Shown piece after piece: positions 10,001-18,416 of a stretch of DNA of 64,000 bases (position 1 is the first letter of the stretch; every line of letters begins with the position of its first letter). The DNA lies in assembly GCF_042655485.1 (NCBI RefSeq), contig NZ_JBHSMC010000025.1, forward strand, positions 65,703-129,702. The letters are read 5' to 3'. Position numbers and translations under genes: made by a program. The notes below the pieces were generated by a model. It saw nothing but the letters and a program-made list of their open reading frames with translations. It was not told the origin of the DNA and did no database searches. This stretch comes from Lederbergia graminis (lineage in GTDB: Bacteria; Bacillota; Bacilli; Bacillales; Bacillaceae_C).

Positions 10001-13000
10001 TCTAGAGCGAATACAGCGAATGGTGAAAAATGGTTTGATGGTATGGTAGGCTCACGAATTCCAACAAACACGTGGAGTCATCTTGCTGTCACTGTAAATG
10101 AAGGATTAGTCGAAGTTTATTTAAATGGAGAACGAAAATTTTCTGGCGCAGGATTGGAAGACATTTTTACAACGGAAGATGCTGTATTTAGTTTAGCTGT
10201 CAACTATTGGGATGTACCATACAAAGGGTTAATGGATGAATTACTCATATATGATGGCATAGTATTATCCTCTAATGAAATAAAAACGTACTTTGAAACA
10301 GGAGAATTCCCAACTGAACTAAATCAGGGAAGGACAAAACTTCAAGAATTACTAGTCAATGCTAAGGTCATCAAAAATTATGGCACATATACAGATGAGT
10401 CATTTTTAGCATTACAAACGCTTATAAAAGAGTATGAAGCAGCACTTGAAAGTGATACGAAAGATGACTGGAGCGCAGAAATTATTGCATTACAAGCAGC
10501 TATCGATGGCTTGGAAAAAGCGGAAGCACATCCGAATTTCCAAAATGTCGGAATCCATGATCCTTCCATTATTAAAGCAAATGGCAAGTACTATGTATTC
10601 GGTACACATATTGAAGCTGCTAAGTCAGATGACTTAATGAATTGGGAACGGTTTACAAATGGCTATACGACACCAGGTAATGCATTATATGGTGATTTAT
10701 CTTCGAACCTTGCAGGATCGTTCCAATGGGCAGGAGAAGATGATGCCGATAGTAAAGGTGGCTTTTCCGTATGGGCACCGGAAATTTTCTGGAATGAGCA
10801 TTATGTGAACGAAGATGGCTCTAAAGGTGCGTATATGATGTATTATAGTGCATCGTCCACTTATATTCGTTCAGCTCTAGGGATTGCTGTTTCCAAGGAT
10901 ATTGAAGGTCCATATGAATATGTGGACACGATCATTTACTCCGGTTTTACAAGAGATGAAGCATATGATGCTAATAGTGATGTGAATAAGAAATGGACGA
11001 ACACAAATATTCCAGGCTTGATCGAAGATGGCACATTATCCGATGTAAGGCCAGGTTGGTTTAATAGCAATGGTTCTTATAACAACGGTGTTTTCCCTAA
11101 CGCCATTGATGCGAATCTTTTCTATGATGAAAATGGGAAGTTGTGGATGACATATGGTTCGTGGTCAGGCGGAATCTTCCTACTTGAATTAGATAAAGAG
11201 ACAGGGAAGCCAATACATCCTGGAAAAGATGGGACAACTGAAGATGGTAGATTAATAGACCGATATTTCGGTACAAAAATCTCAGGTGGCTTTGGTAAAT
11301 CAGGTGAAGGTCCTTATGTGACATATGATAAAGCAACAGGTTACTACTACTTGTATGTGACATATGGCTGGCTTGCAGCAGATGGCGAATATAATATGCG
11401 ATTGTTCAGAGCTGAAAATCCAGAAGGACCATATTTAGATATTTCTGGACAAAACGCAGTTCTCACAAGTAATGCAGATCATTCGCCAATTGGGAATAAA
11501 CTAATAGGTCACTTCTTATTCGAAAGAAAACAAGGAGATCCTGGTACTGGAGTGGGCTATGGTTATGTTTCATCAGGTCATAACTCTGCGTATATCGATC
11601 CTGATACTGGTGAGCGTTTCTTAGTATTCCATACTCGCTTCCCGAATAGGGGAGAAGCATTTGAACTAAGAATTCACCAGATGTTTATGAATGAGGATGA
11701 GTGGCTAGTTGTCGCACCATCTCGATATACAGGTGAAAAACTGGATAAAATAAATCCTGATCAAATCATTGGTGAATATCAATTTGTAAATCATGAGAAG
11801 GATATTTCCAAAACGATTAAAAAGTCGGTAACCATTACATTGAATGAAGATGGTACGATTGCTGGACCTGTAAATGGAACATGGGAGTTAGTAGATGAAT
11901 ACTATGCGACGTTAACGATTGATGGAAAAACATATAAAGGCGTATTTGTAAGACAGTGGAATGAAGTGACAGAATCAACAGAGATGGCTTTTACAGCAGT
12001 TTCTGAAGAAGGTAAATCAATTTGGGGCATTAGAAAGTCATATGAACAATCAGATGTAGAAATTGTCGAGATTGTAAAAGAGCAGTTAACTCTTGGTGAC
12101 ACATGCTCAATCGACATAGATTTACCATCACAAGGAATTCATGGGGCAAAAATCACATGGCAATCCTCCAACGAAGCGGTTGTTTCGAATGAAGGTATTG
12201 TTACAAGACCTGTACCTGGATCTGGACATGTAGAAGTAACCTTGACTGCAACAATTACGAAAGGGGAAGCAAGCACAACTAAAACCTTTACGATTATTGT
12301 TGTAGCGGAAGGAAGTTTAGTTGCTCACTATTCCTTCGATGATGACTTAGTGGAAAACAGTGGAAATAGTGAAAACGGAACGGTTACCGGTAATCGGATT
12401 GATGCTGAAGGTGGAACAATCACCTTTGAAAATGGTGTGCTTGGAAAAGCAGCATATTTTAATGGCGATTCTGGGGTGCTTTTACCAAAAGGATTAATAA
12501 GTAGTAATCAATATACTGTTTCCTTATGGTTAAAACCAGAAGAGTTAACGGCCTTTACAACGACATTCTTTGGTGCTAGAACAACAGATAGTTGGATAAG
12601 CTTCGTTCCAAGTGGTCCAGTAAATGATCAAACGATGTTATGGTCTGGTACTCAGTGGTTCGATGCTCCAACGGGCTTGCAAATCAAAGCGAATGAGTGG
12701 ACGCACGTCGCATTCACAGTCGATAAAGGAAAAGTGGATGTGTACATTGACGGTGTCAACAAATTCACGAGCACTGGGTTCCCGAACGTCTTTACAACGG
12801 ATGATGCAGTATTCGCACTCGGTGTAAACTACTGGGATACTCCTTACAAAGGTTTCATGGACGAACTACTTGTCTATGAGAATATGGTGTTATCTGGAGA
12901 AGATATTAAGGATTACTATGAGTCTATTTCCCTTCCTCCAGTTGATTCTTTAGAAGTTGGCTCGAAGGAGGATTTAATAGCTAGTGGTGATGGTATTTAT

Positions 13001-13828
13001 GAGGTTGAAAAACCTGCTAAGTCTGTCACGTTAAAGAAAGAAGTATTAGAGCAGTTAGAAGAAGATGCTTCAATTATTTTAACGGATGGACAAGTGAACG
13101 TAACAATACCTGTTGCACTTTTACAAGCAGGAGCGGATATTACGTTTAATTTCAGAGAAGTCTCAGATGTAATCGCAGAGAAAAATACGGATGCTGTAAG
13201 CAAACTGTATAACTTCACTATCGTAGCGAATGGTGAAAATGTAACTGAATTTGCTGAACCGATTACGTTGACTTTCACAGTAGATCCAAGCGAAGTTACG
13301 AACTGGGATAACTTAAAAGTGGTCTTTATTGATGAAAATGGCGTAAAACAGGAGGAAATTACACCGGAATCTATTGACAGAGAAAACGGCATTGTAACAG
13401 CAAAGGTTCGTCATTTTAGCGCTTATGGTGTATTCGAAATCGCAGATTCAGGTGACCCAGGTGATCCGAGCGATCCAGGGAATCCAGGCGATCCGGGCGA
13501 TCCGGGCGATCCAGGTGACCCAGGTGATCCGGGCGATCCGGGTGACCCAGGTGACCCAGGTGATCCAGGCGATCCAGGTGACCCAGGCGATCCAGGTGAT
13601 CCTGGCACTCCAAATGATTCAGATGACTCAAGTGATTCAGACGATTCAGCTGACCCAGGTGACTCAGAAAAGCCTGGTAACCAGGACAATGACGATAAAA
13701 AAGATGATAAGGATGAAGAGCTTCCAAACACAGCGACATCAATGTATAACCTATTATTAATAGGTTTCATATTGTTAGCTTTAGGTGGAGTATCGTTGTT
13801 TATCATCAGACGTAGAAGTCTTAGATAA
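7058..13828 (+). CDS. giant sortase-anchored protein with two GH43 arabinanase domains
   Basis: Secreted 2256-residue protein predicted to degrade arabinan at the cell surface. Order: signal peptide 1-29; GH43 catalytic domain about 48-391 (Asp55, Asp189, Glu242 as the family's base, modulator and acid); GH43 C-terminal beta domain 400-491; degenerate bacterial Ig-like domain 496-583; LamG-like domain 588-790; FIVAR helical repeat 803-866; second LamG 870-1083; second FIVAR 1093-1153; second GH43 1160-1561 (Asp1168, Asp1351, Glu1417); second GH43 C-domain and Ig-like domain to 1750; third LamG 1753-1955; an unassigned beta-rich region to 2128; Gly-Asp-Pro triplets to about 2185; sorting signal LPNTA at 2222-2226, a hydrophobic segment and a RRR tail. 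Both catalytic triads are intact. AAGGGGG precedes the ATG. Substrate, arabinan versus arabinoxylan, is inferred from context and from the endo-arabinanase-type C-domain. Confidence 0.9.
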   Translation: MGRNVLKKIAYYFLALSLLVPAPASVYAADGEGEVEVKPAESQDKPVFKNASVHDPSVIKVDDTYYVLGSHLAMAKTKDLMQWDKVADGVNAANPLFDDVTKELAEALDWAESETLWAGDIIQLEDGKFYMYYNACKGDSPRSALGVAVADHIEGPYKDLGIFLKSGMWNETSEDDTIYDATVHPNVIDPHTFFDAENRLWMVYGSYSGGIFILKLNPETGFPYPDQGYGKHLIGGNHSRIEGPYIQYDPNTEYYYLYTTFGGLAAGDGYNMRVARSKNPDGPYVDAEGNDMSKVKADRSKPLFDDESIKPYGVKLMGDYLFTRNPGEAGVDTGYVSAGHNSVYYDEATGQHFLIFHTRFPGRGEAHEIRVHQLFMNADGWPVVAPYRYAEETLQAVSKADISGDYKFINHGKEIVMNLATPTTITLKEDGTISGPVKGSWELSDDYHATLKVNGETYKGVFLRQWDPTTESYNLTFTALSGKGVAVWGSKTVSQTDKQLVDTVKNELDLGDTSGIIANLSLPTAGANGVKISWESSNRAVISTTGVVTRPSAGADNVLVKLTATITKGAYAAKKSFEITVLAEKAAGLVAHYQFEDDLTDETGNVSEGTVTGDRIDKQGGTISFTDGKVGKAAKFDGASGILLPKGLIASNQYTVSFWLNPEQLTGFTTSFFGARATNSWISFLPAGLGDAGKTMLWSGEAWYDAVTDTKINVNEWSHIAFSVNNGNVEVYINGVNKFTGKNFPNIFTTQNAVFGLGVNYWDLPYKGLIDELLFYDNGNLTEEQIQDYYETGEIPELETPINTTKLQQLIHTAKQYVEGSFTEASLSALQTAISDAEAALDTVTTETELNQAIADLQAAINGLVEIKQPGLSAYYSFDGNLSDETLNAGDGTVTGDRIDNTDGQITFTKGVNGGQAAVFDGASGVKLPNGLISSYKYSISLWLKPDTLTQYTTSFFGARSTDDWISLLPGGNAGNQTGLWSRANTANGEKWFDGMVGSRIPTNTWSHLAVTVNEGLVEVYLNGERKFSGAGLEDIFTTEDAVFSLAVNYWDVPYKGLMDELLIYDGIVLSSNEIKTYFETGEFPTELNQGRTKLQELLVNAKVIKNYGTYTDESFLALQTLIKEYEAALESDTKDDWSAEIIALQAAIDGLEKAEAHPNFQNVGIHDPSIIKANGKYYVFGTHIEAAKSDDLMNWERFTNGYTTPGNALYGDLSSNLAGSFQWAGEDDADSKGGFSVWAPEIFWNEHYVNEDGSKGAYMMYYSASSTYIRSALGIAVSKDIEGPYEYVDTIIYSGFTRDEAYDANSDVNKKWTNTNIPGLIEDGTLSDVRPGWFNSNGSYNNGVFPNAIDANLFYDENGKLWMTYGSWSGGIFLLELDKETGKPIHPGKDGTTEDGRLIDRYFGTKISGGFGKSGEGPYVTYDKATGYYYLYVTYGWLAADGEYNMRLFRAENPEGPYLDISGQNAVLTSNADHSPIGNKLIGHFLFERKQGDPGTGVGYGYVSSGHNSAYIDPDTGERFLVFHTRFPNRGEAFELRIHQMFMNEDEWLVVAPSRYTGEKLDKINPDQIIGEYQFVNHEKDISKTIKKSVTITLNEDGTIAGPVNGTWELVDEYYATLTIDGKTYKGVFVRQWNEVTESTEMAFTAVSEEGKSIWGIRKSYEQSDVEIVEIVKEQLTLGDTCSIDIDLPSQGIHGAKITWQSSNEAVVSNEGIVTRPVPGSGHVEVTLTATITKGEASTTKTFTIIVVAEGSLVAHYSFDDDLVENSGNSENGTVTGNRIDAEGGTITFENGVLGKAAYFNGDSGVLLPKGLISSNQYTVSLWLKPEELTAFTTTFFGARTTDSWISFVPSGPVNDQTMLWSGTQWFDAPTGLQIKANEWTHVAFTVDKGKVDVYIDGVNKFTSTGFPNVFTTDDAVFALGVNYWDTPYKGFMDELLVYENMVLSGEDIKDYYESISLPPVDSLEVGSKEDLIASGDGIYEVEKPAKSVTLKKEVLEQLEEDASIILTDGQVNVTIPVALLQAGADITFNFREVSDVIAEKNTDAVSKLYNFTIVANGENVTEFAEPITLTFTVDPSEVTNWDNLKVVFIDENGVKQEEITPESIDRENGIVTAKVRHFSAYGVFEIADSGDPGDPSDPGNPGDPGDPGDPGDPGDPGDPGDPGDPGDPGDPGDPGDPGDPGTPNDSDDSSDSDDSADPGDSEKPGNQDNDDKKDDKDEELPNTATSMYNLLLIGFILLALGGVSLFIIRRRSLR
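13451..13610 (+). repeat. 9-bp minisatellite coding Gly-Asp-Pro triplets
   Basis: About seventeen tandem 9-base units of the form GGYGAYCCR, encoding mostly GDP with a few SDP, GNP and GTP variants. It is formally a Gly-X-Y tract and probably forms an extended stalk through the wall between the catalytic modules and the LPNTA anchor. Near-identical units make it prone to length change. All other frames across it stay open, producing spurious reading frames. Confidence 0.9.
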
Positions 13829-13843
13829 TCTGTAAGTTTTATA

Positions 13844-13890
13844 GGTAAAAGTCATGATTCATGTCGACGTGGCTTTTACCGTTCTTTTTT
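13844..13890 (+). terminator. intrinsic terminator after the giant GH43 gene
   Basis: GGTAAAAGTCA at 13844-13854 pairs with TGGCTTTTACC at 13870-13880 (one G-T pair), followed by GTTCTTTTTT. It overlaps a frame open from 13861, which is why the next gene must start further downstream. Confidence 0.85.
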
Positions 13891-13950
13891 CTATTTAACA
13901 AAGGTAATAAGAGAAATTCGCAGAATAATATTAATAAGAATGAAAAGAAG

Positions 13951-15561
13951 ATGGAGGCGTTTCCTATTAAAACGAATGTAGAAAGTGAAAAAAACGCTCG
14001 AATTAATCCACAATTCGAAAATGTATCAGTACATGACCCATCCATCATCAAAGTAGATGATACGTACTATGTATTTGGAACGCATGTTACTGCTGCTAAG
14101 TCAAAGGACCTCATGAAATGGACAAGGTTTACAAATGGTTATACAACACCAAATAACACATTATATGGCGATATGTCTGCAAATTTAGCAGAAACCTTCA
14201 AATGGGCTGGTGAGGATGACGCCAATTGTAAAGGTGGTTTTGGTGTATGGGCTCCTGAACCGTTTTGGAATAAAGATTACTTACATAAAGATGGAACAAA
14301 AGGTGCCTACATGTTGTACTATAGTGCTTCTTCTACACCGATTCGTTCTGCAATTGGTTTTGCGGTTGCAAAGGAAATTGAGGGACCTTATCAATATGTC
14401 GATACCCTCATTTATTCTGGTTTTACACGAGATGATGCGTATGATAAACGCAGTAATGTGAATAAAAAATGGTCAAATACGAATATTTTACAACTAATAA
14501 AAGCTGGGGAAATTAAAAATAAGGATGCGAAAGTAGATTGGTTCCATCCCGATGGTGCTTACAATAATAGCATGTACCCTAATGCCATTGATGCCAACTT
14601 ATTCTATGACGAAACAGGTAAGCTATGGATGACATACGGCTCCTGGTCTGGTGGCATATTTATTCTAGAACTTGATAAAGAATCAGGAAGAGCTATCTAT
14701 CCTGGTGAAGATGGAGTAACGGAAGATGGAAGAATAATAGATCGCTATTTTGGTACGAAAATAGCAGGAGGGTATCGCAAATCCTGTGAAGGTCCATATG
14801 TCTACTTTGATACAGAGACAAAATTCTATTATTTATTTGTTACCTATGGCTGGCTAGGAGCGAATGGCGAATATCAGATGAGGGTATTCCGTTCGAAGAA
14901 ACCGGATGGTCCATATGTAGATATTTCAGGGCAAGATGCTGTACTTAAGCCAGAGCATGCTTTCATGGGAGTAGAAACAACCGATTTGAATGGTACCCAT
15001 GATACGGACCATGCGCCATTTGGAAATAAATTATTTGGTCATTTCCAATTTGTTGAGAATGTGGAGGAAGAAGTTGGATACAATTATGTGTCCTCAGGGC
15101 ATAACTCTGTATATGTAGATGTAGAAAATAATCTTCGTCTATTAGTCTTTCATACACGTTTCTTAAATAGAGGGGAGCGCCATGAATTACGTATCCACCA
15201 ATTATTTATGAATGGAGACGCTTGGCCAGTTGTCGCACCTTCTCGTTATACAGGAGAGAGTTTACAAGAAATAAGAAAGGACCAAATTATTGGTACCTAT
15301 CAATTTGTGAATCATGAAAAAGATATCTCTAAAGTGGTGAAAAAAACAACCGCAATTACTTTACAGGAAGATGGAACAATTGCTGGATCTACACAAGGGT
15401 CATGGAAACTAATCAACAAGTATCAAGCCGAAATTAATATTGCTGGTCAAACATACAAAGGTGTGTTTTTACAACAATGGAATGAAGTAACGGAACAAGT
15501 GGACACAGCTTTTACTGCATTGTCTAATGAAGGAAAATCAATTTGGGGTATTCGTATATAA
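13951..15561 (+). CDS. cytoplasmic GH43 arabinanase/arabinosidase
   Basis: GH43 enzyme of 536 residues without signal peptide, so it should act on imported arabino-oligosaccharides. Catalytic positions are Asp29 (SVHDPSII), Asp214 (NAIDANLFYD) and Glu280 (CEGPYVYF). A GH43 C-terminal beta domain ends in KSIWGIRI. It closely resembles the second GH43 plus C-domain of the giant surface protein next door, as if duplicated without the secretion and wall modules. Start is uncertain: ATG 13951 has only a GAAAAGAAG that is too close, whereas GGAGG at 13953-13957 is ideally spaced for a rare ATT start at 13966. The frame upstream of 13951 runs into a terminator. Exo or endo mode cannot be told. Confidence 0.85.
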   Translation: MEAFPIKTNVESEKNARINPQFENVSVHDPSIIKVDDTYYVFGTHVTAAKSKDLMKWTRFTNGYTTPNNTLYGDMSANLAETFKWAGEDDANCKGGFGVWAPEPFWNKDYLHKDGTKGAYMLYYSASSTPIRSAIGFAVAKEIEGPYQYVDTLIYSGFTRDDAYDKRSNVNKKWSNTNILQLIKAGEIKNKDAKVDWFHPDGAYNNSMYPNAIDANLFYDETGKLWMTYGSWSGGIFILELDKESGRAIYPGEDGVTEDGRIIDRYFGTKIAGGYRKSCEGPYVYFDTETKFYYLFVTYGWLGANGEYQMRVFRSKKPDGPYVDISGQDAVLKPEHAFMGVETTDLNGTHDTDHAPFGNKLFGHFQFVENVEEEVGYNYVSSGHNSVYVDVENNLRLLVFHTRFLNRGERHELRIHQLFMNGDAWPVVAPSRYTGESLQEIRKDQIIGTYQFVNHEKDISKVVKKTTAITLQEDGTIAGSTQGSWKLINKYQAEINIAGQTYKGVFLQQWNEVTEQVDTAFTALSNEGKSIWGIRI

Positions 15562-15597
15562 AAGTTTTCCATTTTCTATAACTAAGGAGTGATTAAA

Positions 15598-16488
15598 ATG
15601 ATGTTTGCCGATAATTCTAGAGGTTATCCTTTTGCGAAGGATCCCGCAGTAGTAAAATTTGCGGGTAAGTATTTTTTATATTATTCAAAAGCACCTTCTG
15701 AAGACGGACGCTGGGGGATAGGCATTGCAGAAAGTTTTGATTTGGAGAACTGGGAAATTATTGGTGAGCTTCCTATGGAACAACTATGTGAACAAAATGG
15801 GATATGTGCACCAGGCGCTATCGTCCTTCGAAATCAAGTTCATCTATTCTATCAAACATATGGGAACGGCAGTAAGGACGCTCTATGCCATGCCGTATCA
15901 GAAGATGGCGTTACGTTTATAAAAGATGCTACGAATCCTGTTTTTTCACCAACAGGAGACTGGAATAATGGGAGAGCGATAGATGCGGATGTAGTTGTCC
16001 ATGATGAAAAACTATTCATGTATTTTGCTACACGGGATCCAAAAGGGGAAGTGCAAATGCAAGGAGTTTGTACAGCACCGATAGATTCAGAATTTGCACG
16101 AACAGACTGGACTCAAGTTTGTACAGAGTCTATTCTGAAACCAGAGTTAGACTGGGAACAAGATTGCATAGAAGCTGCAGCAATGTGTAAACGAGACGGG
16201 ATATTATATATGTTTTACGCAGGAGCGTATAACAATGCACCACAACAAATTGGGTGCGCTGTGAGTAAAGATGGCATTCATTTTGAACGACTTTTTGAAG
16301 AACCTTTACTACGAAATGGTGCGCCTGGTAGTTGGAACTCTAGCGAATCGGGTCACCCTTTCTTATTTGAAGATGGCGACAAAACATACTTATTCTTTCA
16401 AGGGAATAACGACATGGGGAAAACATGGTATCTTTCCAAAGTGGAAATTGGTTGGGAAGATGGAGTGCCTTATGTTATGAATGAATAA
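15598..16488 (+). CDS. five-bladed beta-propeller glycoside hydrolase, GH43/GH117-like
   Basis: Predicted glycoside hydrolase of 297 residues in the GH43/GH32/GH117 superfamily, no signal peptide. Propeller hallmarks are AKDPAVVKF near the start, AIDADVVVHD in the middle and DCIEAAAM as likely general-acid strand, with repeated YFLYYS, HLFYQTY, LFMYFATR and LYMFYAG blades. AAGGAG at 15584-15589 fits ATG 15598; a GTG at 15589 sits on the ribosome site itself. It follows the cytoplasmic GH43 by 36 bp and is likely cotranscribed. The CAZy family is not certain: I cannot decide between a divergent GH43 and a related propeller family. The substrate is probably a small arabinoside. Confidence 0.65.
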   Translation: MMFADNSRGYPFAKDPAVVKFAGKYFLYYSKAPSEDGRWGIGIAESFDLENWEIIGELPMEQLCEQNGICAPGAIVLRNQVHLFYQTYGNGSKDALCHAVSEDGVTFIKDATNPVFSPTGDWNNGRAIDADVVVHDEKLFMYFATRDPKGEVQMQGVCTAPIDSEFARTDWTQVCTESILKPELDWEQDCIEAAAMCKRDGILYMFYAGAYNNAPQQIGCAVSKDGIHFERLFEEPLLRNGAPGSWNSSESGHPFLFEDGDKTYLFFQGNNDMGKTWYLSKVEIGWEDGVPYVMNE

Positions 16489-16499
16489 GAATGAATTCT

Positions 16500-16536
16500 A
16501 TTAAAGTAATGGGGGTAGCACCTCCATTACTTTAAT
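16500..16536. terminator. bidirectional terminator between convergent genes
   Basis: Near-perfect 17-bp stem (16500-16516 with 16520-16536, 3-base loop) flanked by A and T runs on both sides. It separates the glycosidase at 15598 from the converging AraC gene and overlaps that gene's stop codon. Confidence 0.85.
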
Positions 16537-17392
16537 AAAATCTCTCATTTATATACGTGGTTGGTGGGACACCTGTAACTTTTTTAAACACTCTACTAAA
16601 ATAAAATGGATTGGAAAATCCTAACGCATCACTTACCTCAGAAACATTTCCTTCTTTTTTCTTGAACATTTCGATTGCCTTTTCGATTAACAGTTCATTT
16701 TGAAATCTTTTTACACTCATGCCCGTTTGCTTCTTAAATAAAGTAGATAGATATGCATAGTTCATACCAAGTGTCTCAGCAATCTCTTCACCTGTAAGAT
16801 TGTGCTTAGAATTCCTCATTAAATCAATCATTTGGTTCACAACATAATGTTTATTCGCTTCTTGATTCTTTTCCAATTGATTAGAGTACAATTCTGTGAA
16901 AAATTGATATGCAGCAATCGATAAATGTAAAGGGCGCATTGGTAACGGTTGTTCATACATAGAGACCAGTTTCTGTAATTTAGCTGCCATATATTCCACA
17001 TTTGTAATATCTCCATGAATAGGAAAGCTTATCTTAGAATCATAGACATCCTCGTAAATTAATGAAGTTTGCGTCAAATGATTATACTCGGGTTTATCTC
17101 CAATTACAGTAGGAGCTTGATAGAAATGAATGTAAAACCACTTTGTTCCAGGATGATAGTGTTTCGTTCCCCAATGAGTATTGTTTTTCCTCAAAAAAAG
17201 ATATGAGCCTTTTTTTACACTATACTCTACACCGTTTTCGCAAACATAAATACACCCTTCTACGACAAAAACAAATACATGGATTTTCTCCATTTTTCGA
17301 TTAGGGTGTGTGAACTCTCCATTTGTGTCATACATGTATCCGGTTTCTCGAACGAGAGGTAGTGAATGGATAGGTAACTGAAAATGATGCAT
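16532..17392 (-). CDS. AraC-family transcriptional regulator (first)
   Basis: Sugar-responsive activator of 287 residues. The N-terminal cupin-like domain (about 1-140, with HVFVFVVEGCIYVCENG and a HWGTKHYHPG turn) would bind a ligand. The C-terminal pair of helix-turn-helix motifs (about 190-285) contains GEEIAETLGMNYAYLSTLFKK in two parts and the signature ALGFSNPFYFSRVFKK. On the reverse strand AAAGGTG lies eight bases before the ATG at 17392, so I prefer that start to the longer frame reaching 17566, which would overlap the divergent GH43 gene. Divergent orientation suggests that it controls the 17530-25071 operon. Confidence 0.85.
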   Translation of the reverse strand: MHHFQLPIHSLPLVRETGYMYDTNGEFTHPNRKMEKIHVFVFVVEGCIYVCENGVEYSVKKGSYLFLRKNNTHWGTKHYHPGTKWFYIHFYQAPTVIGDKPEYNHLTQTSLIYEDVYDSKISFPIHGDITNVEYMAAKLQKLVSMYEQPLPMRPLHLSIAAYQFFTELYSNQLEKNQEANKHYVVNQMIDLMRNSKHNLTGEEIAETLGMNYAYLSTLFKKQTGMSVKRFQNELLIEKAIEMFKKKEGNVSEVSDALGFSNPFYFSRVFKKVTGVPPTTYINERFY

Positions 17393-17529
17393 CGACATCA
17401 CCTTTGTTCTTTTTATTAAACGTACCATAAAATCTAAAAAAAGGATATGTATTCTGTGAGATTGTGAATTCAAAATAGCTCTCTTGCACGTGATAATAGA
17501 ATTATAGTGTAAAAAAGGTGGGGGAGTAT

Positions 17530-18399
17530 ATGTTGAAAAGCCAGGATATTCGTATTCGAGATCCATTTATCTTACCAATTGCAGAGAGCCAAACCTATTA
17601 TTTATACGGGACGACAGATGTAAATCCTTGGAACGGTACAGCAGTTGGCTTTGATGTGTATAAAAGTAAGGACTTAGAAAATTGGGAAGGGCCATTTCCA
17701 GTCTTCCGTCCAGATGAGGATTTTTGGGCAGACCAAAATTTTTGGGCGCCTGAAGTTCATGTTTATAAGGAAAAGTATTATATGTTTGCTAGTTTCAAAG
17801 CAGATGATAAATGCCGTGGAACGCAAATACTAGTTGCTGATGGTCCACAAGGTCCATTTCAACCGTTAACAAATGAGCCGGTAACACCTAGGGATTGGGA
17901 ATGTTTAGATGGAACACTTTTCATCGATGAACAGGAACGTCCATGGATGGTTTTCTGTCATGAATGGGTACAAGTGAAGGATGGAAAGATGTGTGCCATC
18001 CAACTTTCCGATGATTTGAAAACAGCTGTAAGTGAGCCAGTTGTATTTTTCCAAGCAAGCGGGGCAAGCTGGAGCAGTTTCACCGGAGACGGTAATTGTA
18101 TAACAGATGGGCCATTTCTATATCGAAACCAACAGGAAGAATTACTCATACTTTGGTCTAGCTTTGGAGAAAAAGGGTACGCCATTGGTACTGCACGTTC
18201 CCACTCAGGAGAAATCACAGGTCCGTGGGTACACGACGAAGAGGCATTATTCGATACAGATGGTGGTCATGGCATGTTGTTCCACAGTTTTTCAGGGCAA
18301 CTAATGCTCACAATCCACGCACCAAATAATTCGCCGATGGAACGACCAGTATTTTTCAAAATAAAAGAAGTAGATGGCAATCTAATATTACAAGATTAA
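17530..18399 (+). CDS. GH43-family glycoside hydrolase
   Basis: GH43 enzyme of 289 residues, no signal peptide. IRIRDPFILP near the N-terminus supplies the base Asp, LDGTLFIDEQ the second acid region, and ITDGPFLYR the EGP-like general-acid position, where Asp replaces the usual Glu. The blades NFWAPEVHVY and WMVFCHEW are typical. I chose ATG 17530 after GGTGGGGGAG; the GTG at 17518 lies inside that site. First gene of the operon with the two beta-L-arabinofuranosidase-type genes and GH4, 17 bp before the next start. Likely an arabinofuranosidase or a related exo-enzyme. The Asp at the general-acid position deserves a structural check. Confidence 0.78.
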   Translation: MLKSQDIRIRDPFILPIAESQTYYLYGTTDVNPWNGTAVGFDVYKSKDLENWEGPFPVFRPDEDFWADQNFWAPEVHVYKEKYYMFASFKADDKCRGTQILVADGPQGPFQPLTNEPVTPRDWECLDGTLFIDEQERPWMVFCHEWVQVKDGKMCAIQLSDDLKTAVSEPVVFFQASGASWSSFTGDGNCITDGPFLYRNQQEELLILWSSFGEKGYAIGTARSHSGEITGPWVHDEEALFDTDGGHGMLFHSFSGQLMLTIHAPNNSPMERPVFFKIKEVDGNLILQD

Positions 18400-18416
18400 T
18401 AGAGGAGTGAAGGATA

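Noticed and set aside
13416..13806. Antisense and shifted frames over the Gly-Asp-Pro tract (Gly-Ser-Pro or Leu-Gly-His repeats)
   Set aside because: They are mechanical consequences of the 9-base repeat in a real coding gene.
13861..13950. Start of the cytoplasmic GH43 at ATG 13861
   Set aside because: That ATG lies inside the loop of the preceding terminator, and the encoded hydrophobic stretch comes from the terminator T-run, so it is not a signal peptide.
17393..17566. N-terminal extension of the first AraC regulator to 17566
   Set aside because: It would overlap the start of the divergent GH43 gene. A proper ribosome site fits ATG 17392.
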